47,557 bases of DNA from an uncultured Pelagibacteraceae bacterium (GTDB taxonomy: Bacteria > Pseudomonadota > Alphaproteobacteria > Pelagibacterales > Pelagibacteraceae): assembly GCA_902543575.1 (NCBI GenBank), contig CACBYV010000004.1, positions 1-47,557 on the forward strand, in the 5' to 3' direction. The notes under the pieces were generated by a model. It was not told the DNA's origin. It saw nothing but the letters and a program-made list of their open reading frames with translations, and did no database searches. The first letter of the stretch is position 1; each line of letters starts with the position of its first letter. Of this stretch, positions 8,773 to 16,516 are shown piece after piece. The position numbers and the translations under genes were made by a program.

Positions 8773-9705
8773 ATGAAAATTTCATCTGAAAAAACAGATC
8801 TAAAAAAAACATATTTAGCAATTGCTACAATGCTCTTAGCAATTTTATGTATAGATCTTTACATGGTTATTATTAAATTTTTAGGTGATGAATACTCAAT
8901 AATTCAATTAACTTTATTTAGAAATGTAGCAGCAATTATACCTTTGTTATTATTGATCTTATTCACAAATGAATTTTCAACAATATTCAAAAACTTAGGA
9001 AATAAGTTTTTGATATTGAGTTGCTTGAGGGGAATATGTTTTCTTTCTATGAATGTATTCATTTTTATCTCAGTAGTAAATCTGGAATTTGCAACAGCAA
9101 TGACGCTAACCTTTTCGTCACCTTTCTTCATAGTAATACTATCAATAATTTTATTGAGTGAAAAAATTGGTATTTACAGATGGTCAGCAGTTATAATTGG
9201 TTTTGTTGGTGTGGTTATGATAATGAAACCAACAAGTGAAATTTTTAGTTTGTACTCAATTTTTCCAATTCTAACCGCTATAGCATGGGCTTTCACTGTC
9301 ATAATTTTAAAATTCATTCAAGGCAATCATTCAACTGCAAAAATTCAGTTATACACATTAATATTTAATGTCATTGGTGGTTTAATTTTATTTTTTGTAA
9401 CTACAGGACATGTTGAAATTAAAAATTTTAAAGATTTTATTTTGATGACAATGACTGGAGTTTTGGGTGGTACAGCAGCAATATTGTTTATTTATTCTTA
9501 CCGTTTAATTTCAGCAAGTAAAATAGCTTCATTTGAGTATCTTGGTATACCGTCATCTTTTATTCTTGGTTGGATTTTCTTTAATGAAGCTCCATGGAGC
9601 CAACTATTTCCTGGAGTAATAGTAATTATTTTTGCTGGTATGATTATTATATGGAGAGATAATATTAAAAAGAAATCAATAGAAGGTAATAAGCAAATTT
9701 ATTGA
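8773..9705 (+). CDS. DMT-superfamily (EamA) permease
   Basis: An inner-membrane transporter of 310 residues with about ten hydrophobic helices in two EamA repeats. The loop EKIGIYRWSAVIIGFVGVVM is the conserved end of the first repeat, and a similar loop (EQIGIRRWSAIVVGFIGVLI) occurs in the DMT gene at 21849, so these two are close paralogues. It ends in a basic tail (WRDNIKKKSIEG). The substrate is unknown. It is alone on the plus strand between divergent neighbours. Its last seven bases overlap the end of the convergent betaine-transporter ATPase gene. Confidence 0.88.
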   Translation: MKISSEKTDLKKTYLAIATMLLAILCIDLYMVIIKFLGDEYSIIQLTLFRNVAAIIPLLLLILFTNEFSTIFKNLGNKFLILSCLRGICFLSMNVFIFISVVNLEFATAMTLTFSSPFFIVILSIILLSEKIGIYRWSAVIIGFVGVVMIMKPTSEIFSLYSIFPILTAIAWAFTVIILKFIQGNHSTAKIQLYTLIFNVIGGLILFFVTTGHVEIKNFKDFILMTMTGVLGGTAAILFIYSYRLISASKIASFEYLGIPSSFILGWIFFNEAPWSQLFPGVIVIIFAGMIIIWRDNIKKKSIEGNKQIY

Positions 9706-10745
9706 TTTGATCTCATAGATTTCATTACTATTACTCTATCTATCTCACCTAATAGCTTTCCACTTTCATTACAAACTACTGGATAAGTTTTATCATTATC
9801 AATTAGCCTATCTATTAAGTTTTCAATTTTAGAATTATCTAAAATATTATCTTTTCCATTCTCAAATAAATTTTTTGTTTCATTGCAGCACTCAGTTCTC
9901 ATGACTTTGCCTGCACTTAATACTTTATATTTAGGAACATCTTCACAAAAATCTTTAACATATTGATCTTTCGGATTAGATACAATTTCTTCAGGTGTAC
10001 CTACTTGAGAAACTTCTCCATCTTTCATAATTGCTATGTGGTCTCCCATTTTAATTGCCTCTAAAAAGTCGTGAGTTATAAATACCATAGTTTTTTGAAG
10101 CTTTTCTTGGATCTTTAAAAGCTCATCTTGCATCTCTCTTCTAATCAAAGGATCCAATGCTGAAAAAGGTTCATCAAAAATTAATATTTCAGGATCCACA
10201 GCTAGTGCTCTTGCAAGTCCTACCCTTTGCTGCATACCTCCAGATAATTCTCTTGGATAATTATTATGCCAACCATCTAAGCCAACCATTTTTAAAACTT
10301 CCATTGACTTTTCTGTTCTTATATCTTTTTTTGTTCCCCTTACTTCTAATCCATAACCAATATTTTCTAGGACTGTTCTATGAGGAAATAAACCAAAATG
10401 TTGGAAAACCATGCTCATTTTATTTCTTCTTAATTCTAATAATTCACTTGCACTCATTTTTGTAACTTCAACATCATCCATTTTCACTATGCCAGCTGTT
10501 GGTTCAATCAATCGCGAAATACATCTAACTAGTGTTGATTTTCCACTACCAGATAATCCCATTACTACAAATGTTTCACCTTTTTGAATTGAGAAACTGA
10601 CATCTTTTACAGCAACAACGTGTCCTGTCTTTTCTTGAACTTCCTTAATACTTAAATTTTTATCAAGGTTTTTAATAATTCTTTTTTCGTCTGGTCCAAA
10701 TAACTTCCATATATTTGTACAGGTGATTTTTTGTTCTACAGACAT
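9699..10745 (-). CDS. proV: Glycine betaine/proline ABC transporter ATP-binding protein (ProV/OpuAA type)
   Basis: ATPase that powers import of glycine betaine or related quaternary amines. Motifs: Walker A GLSGSGKST (63-71), Q-loop FQHFGLFPH, signature LSGGMQQR (167-174), Walker B ILIFDEP (187-193) and the switch-loop His in FITHD. The N-terminal segment NIWKLFGPD and the C-terminal regulatory extension with a CBS-like stretch (DRLIDNDKTYPVVCNESGKL) place it with ProV/OpuAA and not with generic importers. The extension is shorter than two full CBS domains. It is transcribed away from its own permease and binding-protein genes (10823-14034), unlike the usual proVWX order. At its end it overlaps a convergent DMT gene by seven bases. 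Confidence 0.93.
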   Translation of the reverse strand: MSVEQKITCTNIWKLFGPDEKRIIKNLDKNLSIKEVQEKTGHVVAVKDVSFSIQKGETFVVMGLSGSGKSTLVRCISRLIEPTAGIVKMDDVEVTKMSASELLELRRNKMSMVFQHFGLFPHRTVLENIGYGLEVRGTKKDIRTEKSMEVLKMVGLDGWHNNYPRELSGGMQQRVGLARALAVDPEILIFDEPFSALDPLIRREMQDELLKIQEKLQKTMVFITHDFLEAIKMGDHIAIMKDGEVSQVGTPEEIVSNPKDQYVKDFCEDVPKYKVLSAGKVMRTECCNETKNLFENGKDNILDNSKIENLIDRLIDNDKTYPVVCNESGKLLGEIDRVIVMKSMRSNQ

Positions 10746-10822
10746 TTTTAATAAATAATATTACCCCAAAAATAGACAATATTTTACTTTAAATGTAAAA
10801 TTATTTATTTTAATTTGCTAAA
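10746..10822. promoter_or_regulatory. Divergent promoter region of the betaine transporter
   Basis: This 77-base gap must drive the ATPase gene leftward and the permease gene rightward. A plausible plus-strand promoter is TAGACA at 10773-10778 and TAAAAT at 10796-10801 with 17-base spacing. A perfect inverted repeat, ATTTTAC-7-GTAAAAT, covers 10781-10801 and overlaps that -10, so it could be an operator. In such AT-rich DNA these matches may be chance. Confidence 0.4.
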
Positions 10823-12943
10823 ATGGCTACTAGAACTGATTTAATAAATAAATCAAATCAATCGAAAAACATAATAACTTATGTAATTATTGGAGTTGTT
10901 TTTTTGGTAGCACTCTGGCTATCTACTCAAAGTGAAGGGCCTTCAAAATTTCCTAAAGAAGTCACTGATAAATTTACATTTACAGCTTGGGTGAACGATG
11001 GAGAAGATTATTTAAAAAAAAATTACAGATGGGTCACTAAAATTATAGCAAGCTATATAAAAGAAACTTACTATTTTTTAGAAGACTTTTTGCTTGAGTC
11101 TCCTTGGATTTTAATAGCAGCAATAATTGTAATACCTTGCATAATTGCGGGAGGTTTGCGATTGGGAATTTACTCTTCTTTTGTAGTTTATTTTTGGGGA
11201 GCTACAGGAATGTGGGAACCATCCTTACAAACAGTGGCATTGATGGGTCTGTCAGTTTTATTATGTGTATTTTTTGGATTTATACTGGGGGTCTTGTGTT
11301 CACAGAGTAATAGATTTGAAAATTTCATGAAGCCAGTATTAGATACTATGCAAGTAATGCCAGCATTTGTATATTTGTTCCCAGCATTATTTTTTTTTGG
11401 GATAGGAGGCGCGCCAGCAATATTGGCTACCATGATATATGCAATGCCTCCAATAATAAGATTGACAAACACTGGTATAAGACAAGTGCCAGCTCAAACT
11501 ATTGAGTCTGCAACTTCCTTTGGTTCAAGTAAACTTCAATTGTTATTTAAAATTAAAATTCCATTATCTTTACCAAGTATAATGATGGGTATTAACCAAG
11601 TAATAATGATGGCATTGGCATTAGTGGTTCTTGCATGTTTTATAGGTGCCGAAGGTATTGGTGGCCAAGTTTGGCAAGCAATAAGAAGATTGGATGTTGG
11701 TTGGGCAATGGAAGGTGGGCTATGTATTTTATTTATGGCGATAATGTTTGATAGATTTAGTTTAGCGTTTAGTAAAGATGTAGAAAGACTTCCTTCAGAT
11801 GTTCAAAGATTTTATTTACTTCCACAAAGTTGGGAAAAATATCAAATCGCAAAAATTTTAGAAATGCCGTTAAGTTTTGGAAATAAGATTTTAAAAAACA
11901 TATGTCAAACAGTTACATCTGCTATAGCAATAGTATTTAGAGTTTTAGTTTCAATTTTTAATAAATCTACAGCTGAAAACATCGGTGAATTTATTAGCAA
12001 AAGATATTATGTTATTCCTTATTTTTTAGTTTTATTTCTAATTGCATTTATAGATCATTACCTTTTAGAAATAGGAACATTTCCAAAAGAATGGAAATTA
12101 TCAATAAGACAACCAATTACAAATGCAGTAGAAAGCCTGACTGTAAATCCAGGATTTATTTCTTTTGCAAAAGGTTTAAGAGCATTTGTTTATTTAAATT
12201 TGTTAAGACCTTTAGATGTTTTTCTAACTCAAATACCTTGGTGGTATACATTAGCAGTATTTTCTGCTTTAGGTTACGTAACTGTTGGAATAAGATTTGC
12301 AATAATTACTGCAGTACTTCTTCTATTTATTGGTGCATGTGGAATATGGACACAATCAATGATAACTTTATCCTCAGTACTTGTGTCTGTAGTGCTGTGT
12401 TTTGTTATAGGAGTTCCTCTTGGAATAATTGCATCTTACAATGAAAGATTTAGAAATATTCAAAACGTTGTGTTGGATGCAATGCAAACACTTCCTTATT
12501 TCTGTTATTTAATTCCTGTTCTAATGTTTTTTGGTGGTGGAACAGTGTCAGCTGTTCTTGCAACTGTAATATATTCAATTCCACCAATAATTCGATTAAC
12601 ATCACTAGGTTTAACACAGGTTTCTGGTACTTACTCTGAAGTATCGAGATCATTTGGCGGAACACTTATTCAAACATTAAATAAAGTTAAATTTCCGTTA
12701 GCTATTCCAAGTTTAGTTATTGGATTTAATCAGACTGTAATTATGGCTTTTGCTATGCAAATAGTTACACCACTTATTGGTGGTAAGGGTTTAGGTTTAG
12801 AAGTATTTAATGGTCTTGCAAGATCAGATACTGGAAGAGGATTAGCAGCTGGTATCGGAATAGTATTACTAGCTATTATTATTGATAGAATTACACTTGC
12901 GTGGACTAAGAAACAAAGAGAAGCTTTAGGCTTAATAAGCTAA
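10823..12943 (+). CDS. proW: Glycine betaine/proline ABC transporter permease, fused double permease (ProW type)
   Basis: Membrane channel of the betaine importer. At 706 residues it is about twice the length of a normal ProW and carries two complete BPD-transport domains. The first is near 92-316 with its EAA loop around 227-256 (ESATSFGSSK, PLSLPSIMMGINQ). The second is near 473-695 with its EAA loop around 604-632 (EVSRSFGGTL, PLAIPSLVIGFNQ). PAFVYLFPALFFFGIGG and PYFCYLIPVLMFFGGG are matching helices of the two halves. The halves are joined by extra hydrophobic and linker sequence (about 320-470), so one chain could supply both channel halves. It is followed 86 bases later by the binding-protein gene. 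Confidence 0.93.
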   Translation: MATRTDLINKSNQSKNIITYVIIGVVFLVALWLSTQSEGPSKFPKEVTDKFTFTAWVNDGEDYLKKNYRWVTKIIASYIKETYYFLEDFLLESPWILIAAIIVIPCIIAGGLRLGIYSSFVVYFWGATGMWEPSLQTVALMGLSVLLCVFFGFILGVLCSQSNRFENFMKPVLDTMQVMPAFVYLFPALFFFGIGGAPAILATMIYAMPPIIRLTNTGIRQVPAQTIESATSFGSSKLQLLFKIKIPLSLPSIMMGINQVIMMALALVVLACFIGAEGIGGQVWQAIRRLDVGWAMEGGLCILFMAIMFDRFSLAFSKDVERLPSDVQRFYLLPQSWEKYQIAKILEMPLSFGNKILKNICQTVTSAIAIVFRVLVSIFNKSTAENIGEFISKRYYVIPYFLVLFLIAFIDHYLLEIGTFPKEWKLSIRQPITNAVESLTVNPGFISFAKGLRAFVYLNLLRPLDVFLTQIPWWYTLAVFSALGYVTVGIRFAIITAVLLLFIGACGIWTQSMITLSSVLVSVVLCFVIGVPLGIIASYNERFRNIQNVVLDAMQTLPYFCYLIPVLMFFGGGTVSAVLATVIYSIPPIIRLTSLGLTQVSGTYSEVSRSFGGTLIQTLNKVKFPLAIPSLVIGFNQTVIMAFAMQIVTPLIGGKGLGLEVFNGLARSDTGRGLAAGIGIVLLAIIIDRITLAWTKKQREALGLIS

Positions 12944-12945
12944 GA

Positions 12946-12961
12946 CAAATAGTACTATTTG
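12946..12961. repeat. Perfect 16-bp palindrome downstream of proW
   Basis: CAAATAGT followed directly by ACTATTTG, three bases after the permease stop codon. It has no loop and no following T-run, so it looks more like a protein-binding dyad or RNA-processing element than a terminator. A second dyad lies 18 bases further on. Confidence 0.55.
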
Positions 12962-12979
12962 CGTGGTTTACAGACCAAT

Positions 12980-12998
12980 ACATTTTGATCTAAAATGT
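12980..12998 (+). promoter_or_regulatory. Hairpin in the proW-proX spacer
   Basis: Perfect 7-bp arms ACATTTT and AAAATGT around the loop GATCT, followed by GTTTTT. It could act as a weak terminator or as a 5' mRNA stabiliser for proX, allowing more binding protein than permease to be made. Confidence 0.45.
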
Positions 12999-13017
12999 GT
13001 TTTTAATTAATTAAAAA

Positions 13018-13024
13018 GAGAGGA
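13018..13024 (+). promoter_or_regulatory. Strong ribosome binding site of proX
   Basis: GAGAGGA five bases before the ATG at 13030. Most starts in this window lack any such motif; the other substrate-binding-protein genes have one too. Confidence 0.6.
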
Positions 13025-13029
13025 AATAA

Positions 13030-14034
13030 ATGAAGTTATCAAAAAAGATATCAGCACTAATTCTTTCTGTAGCTCTGTTAATTGGAAGCTTTGGTCAAGC
13101 CAATGCAGCCAAAAGACTTCACGCAGCTATAGCAGATTGGACTGGTGGGATAATTACTTGCGAAGTTGCCGTAGCAATTCTTGAAAGAGAAATGGGATAC
13201 AAAATTAAACAAACTGTATTTCCTTCAGGAACTGGTTTATGGGAAGCAATCGCTGCAGGTGAGTTAGACTTCGCTTGCGAAAGTTGGCCAAGTTACGCTG
13301 AAGCTGACACTGTTATGTTAAAAGAAGACTTAATATACGAAGGTAAAGTCGTTGGGACATACAGTGGTGATGGAAGTGTAGATTTGCTTGGAACAGCAGG
13401 AATAATCGGTATGTCAGACTACTGGATACCAAGATATGCTGCTGAAGAACTAGGTATTAAAACTTGGAAAGACTTAAATAAACACAAAGCAAAATTTGCA
13501 ACAATTGAAAGTGGTAAGAGAGGTAGACTTATTGGATGTCCGGTTGCAGGTTGGAACTGTCATGACCAAAAAAGACTTGATCTTTTAGGGATAGACTTCC
13601 AGGCTGATGAACTTGGAACAGAAGCTGCTGCTATCGCAGAAGCAAAAGCTGCTTACATGCGTAAAGAGCCATTCCTACTTTATCTATGGTCACCGCATTG
13701 GTTCTTTGGTGAGTATGATATGGTTGGTGTACAACTTCCAGAACACAAAACTTGTGATAGCTTCACTGAAGCAAATAACTGGAAAGATTGTGGAACTGCT
13801 GCATGGCCAGCAACTGGTTGGGCTAAAGATTACACGATGAACTACGGTAACCCAGCTACTTTTGCTAGTGCAGAACATGCTGATGCTAAGAAGTTCTTTG
13901 AAAAAATGTCTTTACAAAATATTGACCAAGCTAAAATGTTAGTTGAAGTTGATATTAAGAAAAGAGATGTAAAAGAAGTTGTTAATGAGTGGTTAGACAA
14001 TAATCCAGATAAATGGAAAAGTTGGCTTCCATAA
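13030..14034 (+). CDS. proX: Glycine betaine/proline-type periplasmic substrate-binding protein (ProX/OpuAC family)
   Basis: Captures a quaternary amine in the periplasm for the ProVW transporter. The N-terminus is a clear signal peptide (basic MKLSKK, hydrophobic core, cleavage near ANA-AKR). The mature protein opens with LHAAIADWTGG, then PSGTGLWEAIAAGELDFACE, a pattern of the ProX/OpuAC fold, and is rich in tryptophans that could form an aromatic betaine-binding box (SWPSYAEAD, LWSPHWFF, AAWPATGWA). Cysteines at CPVAGWNC may form a disulfide. At 334 residues its length is normal. A strong Shine-Dalgarno precedes it and a strong terminator follows. The ligand could be glycine betaine, choline, carnitine or gamma-butyrobetaine; the catabolic genes next door favour the last two as well. 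Confidence 0.92.
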   Translation: MKLSKKISALILSVALLIGSFGQANAAKRLHAAIADWTGGIITCEVAVAILEREMGYKIKQTVFPSGTGLWEAIAAGELDFACESWPSYAEADTVMLKEDLIYEGKVVGTYSGDGSVDLLGTAGIIGMSDYWIPRYAAEELGIKTWKDLNKHKAKFATIESGKRGRLIGCPVAGWNCHDQKRLDLLGIDFQADELGTEAAAIAEAKAAYMRKEPFLLYLWSPHWFFGEYDMVGVQLPEHKTCDSFTEANNWKDCGTAAWPATGWAKDYTMNYGNPATFASAEHADAKKFFEKMSLQNIDQAKMLVEVDIKKRDVKEVVNEWLDNNPDKWKSWLP

Positions 14035-14055
14035 TAACTTTAAAATAAATTAGAT

Positions 14056-14091
14056 AAAAAGGGCTTTGATATTTTCAAAGCCCTTTTTTTT
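14056..14091. terminator. Bidirectional intrinsic terminator between proX and the dioxygenase gene
   Basis: GC-rich stem GGGCTTTGA (14061-14069) and TCAAAGCCC (14075-14083) with loop TATTT, extended by A-run and T-run pairing on the flanks. The T-run follows on the plus strand, and the A-run before the stem serves the minus strand. It closes both the convergent proX and dioxygenase transcripts and touches the dioxygenase stop codon. Confidence 0.88.
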
Positions 14092-15214
14092 ATTTCTTAA
14101 GATAATTTAATCTACCCACAATTTCATCTCTATCCATGTAATAACCTTGTAGGTGTCTGTGTCCAGAATTTGGATCAAATTCTGTTCTTCCGTGAAGTAC
14201 TCTTCTATTATTGAATGTATATATATCTCCTGGTCTTAGCCTAAATTTTATTTGAAATTTATCATCGTGTAAAAGTTTTCCAAATTTATGATGAGATTTA
14301 TAAACTTTATCCATTTGATCTGGATGACAATCTAAAGCGTCCATGGTTGCAGTGCTAAATCTAACATCATTATAATCACCATCTTTTGTTAGACTTATTG
14401 CAGTACCATAAAAGCTTCTATAAGCTTCTTGCGTGTAATCTTTGTCTCTAAACTTTAAAGGTATTTTTGTTAGCGTATCAAAAGTATCTTTATCATTTTT
14501 CTTTAAATATTCTGCTACAGCGAATGCATCTACTGCTGATGAGTCACCTCCTTTTGCTGAATTAACTAAACAATGCAAAAATTGATATCCAGGAGGATTT
14601 TCAAACCATGGTAAATCCATATGATTTTGAAGTGCATGCGCTGTATAAGCTGAGTTATTAGGTTTTGGTATATTTATAACTTCAAAAGGTGTTTTAAAAA
14701 ATGTCTCTCTTGTGTGGCTAATTCTATTTAAAACAGGGAACGCTGAATTTTTTTCTACTGGAGCATTATAAACTATTGCTATTCCTTTATAATGAAGAAG
14801 CTCTAACCATTTAACTAATCCCTCTTCAGAAGATATAATTTCATTGTGATCTATATATACACTATCAATATTTTTTTCTAAACTACTATCCCATAATTGA
14901 TAAGGTGATTTGTATTCTTCGTTATTTTTAATTGTGTAACAATTTTCTCTAAGCCAACTAATATCATAATGGCTTACATGATTTCCCTCACTCCACTCTA
15001 TTTCTAATTTACCATCGCTATTAAGATTATATTTTTTTGGGTTTATTTTTTCTGATACATCTAAAATATTAAACATTCGATGCCTAGAATCTTTATCGTG
15101 TGCTGTTGGACAATTATCTCTCAGCCACATATAATTAAATTTACTTTCTTTCCCATCATCCCAAATTACTTGGAGATAAGTCCCATTTTTTGAGATTTTT
15201 GAAATTGAGTGCAT
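14090..15214 (-). CDS. Gamma-butyrobetaine dioxygenase (BBOX-like), 2-oxoglutarate/Fe(II)-dependent
   Basis: Hydroxylates gamma-butyrobetaine to L-carnitine with O2, Fe(II) and 2-oxoglutarate. It has the two-domain layout of BBOX/TMLH enzymes: an N-terminal domain with VIWDDGKESKFNYMWLRDNC and a C-terminal TauD-type barrel. Iron ligands are His198 and Asp200 (NHMDLPW) and His341 (RVLHGR); Arg353 in GHRHLQGYYMDRD should bind 2-oxoglutarate. GYQFLHCLV matches the family. Only one Cys (35) of the usual N-terminal zinc cluster remains. I chose the ATG at 15214 over the TTG at 15226: a possible promoter (TTGAAT 15253-15248, TATATT 15230-15225) would start transcription between them. Trimethyllysine dioxygenase is the alternative, but carnitine dehydrogenase and BKACE nearby favour BBOX. 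Confidence 0.85.
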   Translation of the reverse strand: MHSISKISKNGTYLQVIWDDGKESKFNYMWLRDNCPTAHDKDSRHRMFNILDVSEKINPKKYNLNSDGKLEIEWSEGNHVSHYDISWLRENCYTIKNNEEYKSPYQLWDSSLEKNIDSVYIDHNEIISSEEGLVKWLELLHYKGIAIVYNAPVEKNSAFPVLNRISHTRETFFKTPFEVINIPKPNNSAYTAHALQNHMDLPWFENPPGYQFLHCLVNSAKGGDSSAVDAFAVAEYLKKNDKDTFDTLTKIPLKFRDKDYTQEAYRSFYGTAISLTKDGDYNDVRFSTATMDALDCHPDQMDKVYKSHHKFGKLLHDDKFQIKFRLRPGDIYTFNNRRVLHGRTEFDPNSGHRHLQGYYMDRDEIVGRLNYLKK

Positions 15215-15316
15215 AATCAATATCAATATAAAATAATTTAATGCTCAATTCAATTATTAGTTGACATATTAATAGTTGGAAGATTTGTTAGTTTGAATTA
15301 TCTTTTAAAATTAAAA
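15215..15316. promoter_or_regulatory. Divergent promoter region, dioxygenase and SDR genes
   Basis: On the minus strand TTGAAT (15253-15248) and TATATT (15230-15225) are spaced by 17 bases, placing a transcript start only a few bases before the dioxygenase ATG. On the plus strand a perfect TTGACA lies at 15261-15266, but the -10 near 15284-15290 is poor. Sequence matches only. Confidence 0.35.
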
Positions 15317-16102
15317 ATGAGCATAACCTTAAAAAATAAAAAAATAATCATATCCGCAGGAGGTTCGGGTATTGGATGGAGTTCGGCAAAAATATTTTTA
15401 GATAAAGGTGCAATAGTATATCTTTGTGATATCAATCCAACTTTTCTGAATAAATGCAAGAAGCACAAGCTCAATAATAAAAAATTATTTGTATTTCAGT
15501 GCGATGCCTCGGATGAAGACCAAGTAAAAAATTTTTTTAACAAAATATTAAAAAAAACAAAAAAAATTGATGCTTTAATAAATAACGTTGGAATTGCTGG
15601 ACCAACTGGGACACTTGAAAAATTAAAAAGCAAGGATTGGGAAAATACATTAAAGGTAAACGTTATTAGCCATTTTTATTTTTCAAAATATTCAATTCCA
15701 TTGCTAAAAAAAAATAAAGGTGGAGCTATAATAAATTTATCATCAACTGCAGGTATATTTGGATTTCCATTAAGATCTCCTTACTGTGCAAGTAAGTGGG
15801 CAGTTGTTGGTATAACCAAAACACTGGCAATGGAACTAGGAAAATTTAAAATTAGAGTAAACGCTATTTGTCCTGGAACAATTAAGGGAGATAGAATGGG
15901 TAGAGTGATAAGGGATAAATCGAAGTTTTTAAATATTTCAAAAAAATTAATAGAAAAAGAATTTGTTTCAATGACTTCAATGAATACCTGGGTTTATGAA
16001 GAGGATATTGGAAGAATTTGTAGCTTTTTAATTTCGAATGATGCACCAAGGATATCAGGACAAGTAATTGCTGTAGACGGCAATACTTTAAGAATGCATT
16101 AG
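15317..16102 (+). CDS. Short-chain dehydrogenase/reductase (SDR)
   Basis: A classical NAD(P)-dependent SDR. The cofactor loop reads SAGGSGIGWSSA, a variant of TGxxxGxG. NNVGIAG is the NNAG motif, the catalytic Ser is in INLSSTAG, and Tyr and Lys are in YCASK. VNAICPGTIKGDRM and GQVIAVDGN complete the fold. The ATG at 15317 is preferred over a TTG at 15293 because it gives the usual distance to the glycine motif. It is divergent from the dioxygenase gene and convergent with the GFA-like gene. An alcohol or hydroxy acid from the carnitine or choline pathway would be a reasonable substrate, but that rests on position only. Confidence 0.88.
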   Translation: MSITLKNKKIIISAGGSGIGWSSAKIFLDKGAIVYLCDINPTFLNKCKKHKLNNKKLFVFQCDASDEDQVKNFFNKILKKTKKIDALINNVGIAGPTGTLEKLKSKDWENTLKVNVISHFYFSKYSIPLLKKNKGGAIINLSSTAGIFGFPLRSPYCASKWAVVGITKTLAMELGKFKIRVNAICPGTIKGDRMGRVIRDKSKFLNISKKLIEKEFVSMTSMNTWVYEEDIGRICSFLISNDAPRISGQVIAVDGNTLRMH

Positions 16103-16105
16103 TTA

Positions 16106-16516
16106 TTAAACTTTAATATTTTTTTCGCTTATTTCCATAAATGGAAAATGAGATTCTTTATAATGTATGTTCTCTGCTTTATTTAAAAAACTAATATCGT
16201 CTAGTAAACCTGCATATAAATAGTATTTTTTATACTTTTCTACATAAGTTAAAATAGGAGCAGCACATTTCCCACAAAAATGTTTTTTAATTTTATTACC
16301 ACTGCCACCTTCATGTTCATAAATTTTTAATTTAGACTTATCTATATCTATTGCTCCATCTCTAAGTAGTATAATTGTCATTATTCCTCCTATTTTTTTT
16401 CTACAATCAATACAATGACAATTGAAAACTAAAGGGACTTCATCAAGCTTAACATTAAAAGTTATATTTCCACAGATACATCCTCCAGTTTTATTTATAA
16501 AAATTTTTTCTTTCAT
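16106..16516 (-). CDS. GFA/CENP-V-fold zinc protein, copy 1
   Basis: A 136-residue protein of the glutathione-dependent formaldehyde-activating (GFA) superfamily. Zinc-binding cysteines are visible in GGCICG, CHCIDC and FCGKC, the standard arrangement of structural and second zinc site. The family has often been misnamed formaldehyde-activating enzyme and its chemistry is mostly unknown; some members bind glutathione. Its ATG overlaps the stop of the carnitine dehydrogenase gene (ATGA), so it belongs to the BKACE-dehydrogenase-GFA operon. A similar gene lies at 21310-21786, also in this island. Formaldehyde released by demethylation of betaine-derived amines could be a link, as inference only. 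Confidence 0.87.
   Translation of the reverse strand: MKEKIFINKTGGCICGNITFNVKLDEVPLVFNCHCIDCRKKIGGIMTIILLRDGAIDIDKSKLKIYEHEGGSGNKIKKHFCGKCAAPILTYVEKYKKYYLYAGLLDDISFLNKAENIHYKESHFPFMEISEKNIKV

Noticed and set aside
12091..12444. 117-codon plus-strand frame inside proW
   Set aside because: Out-of-frame shadow rich in Cys and Asn with no family features; proW codes through the whole stretch.
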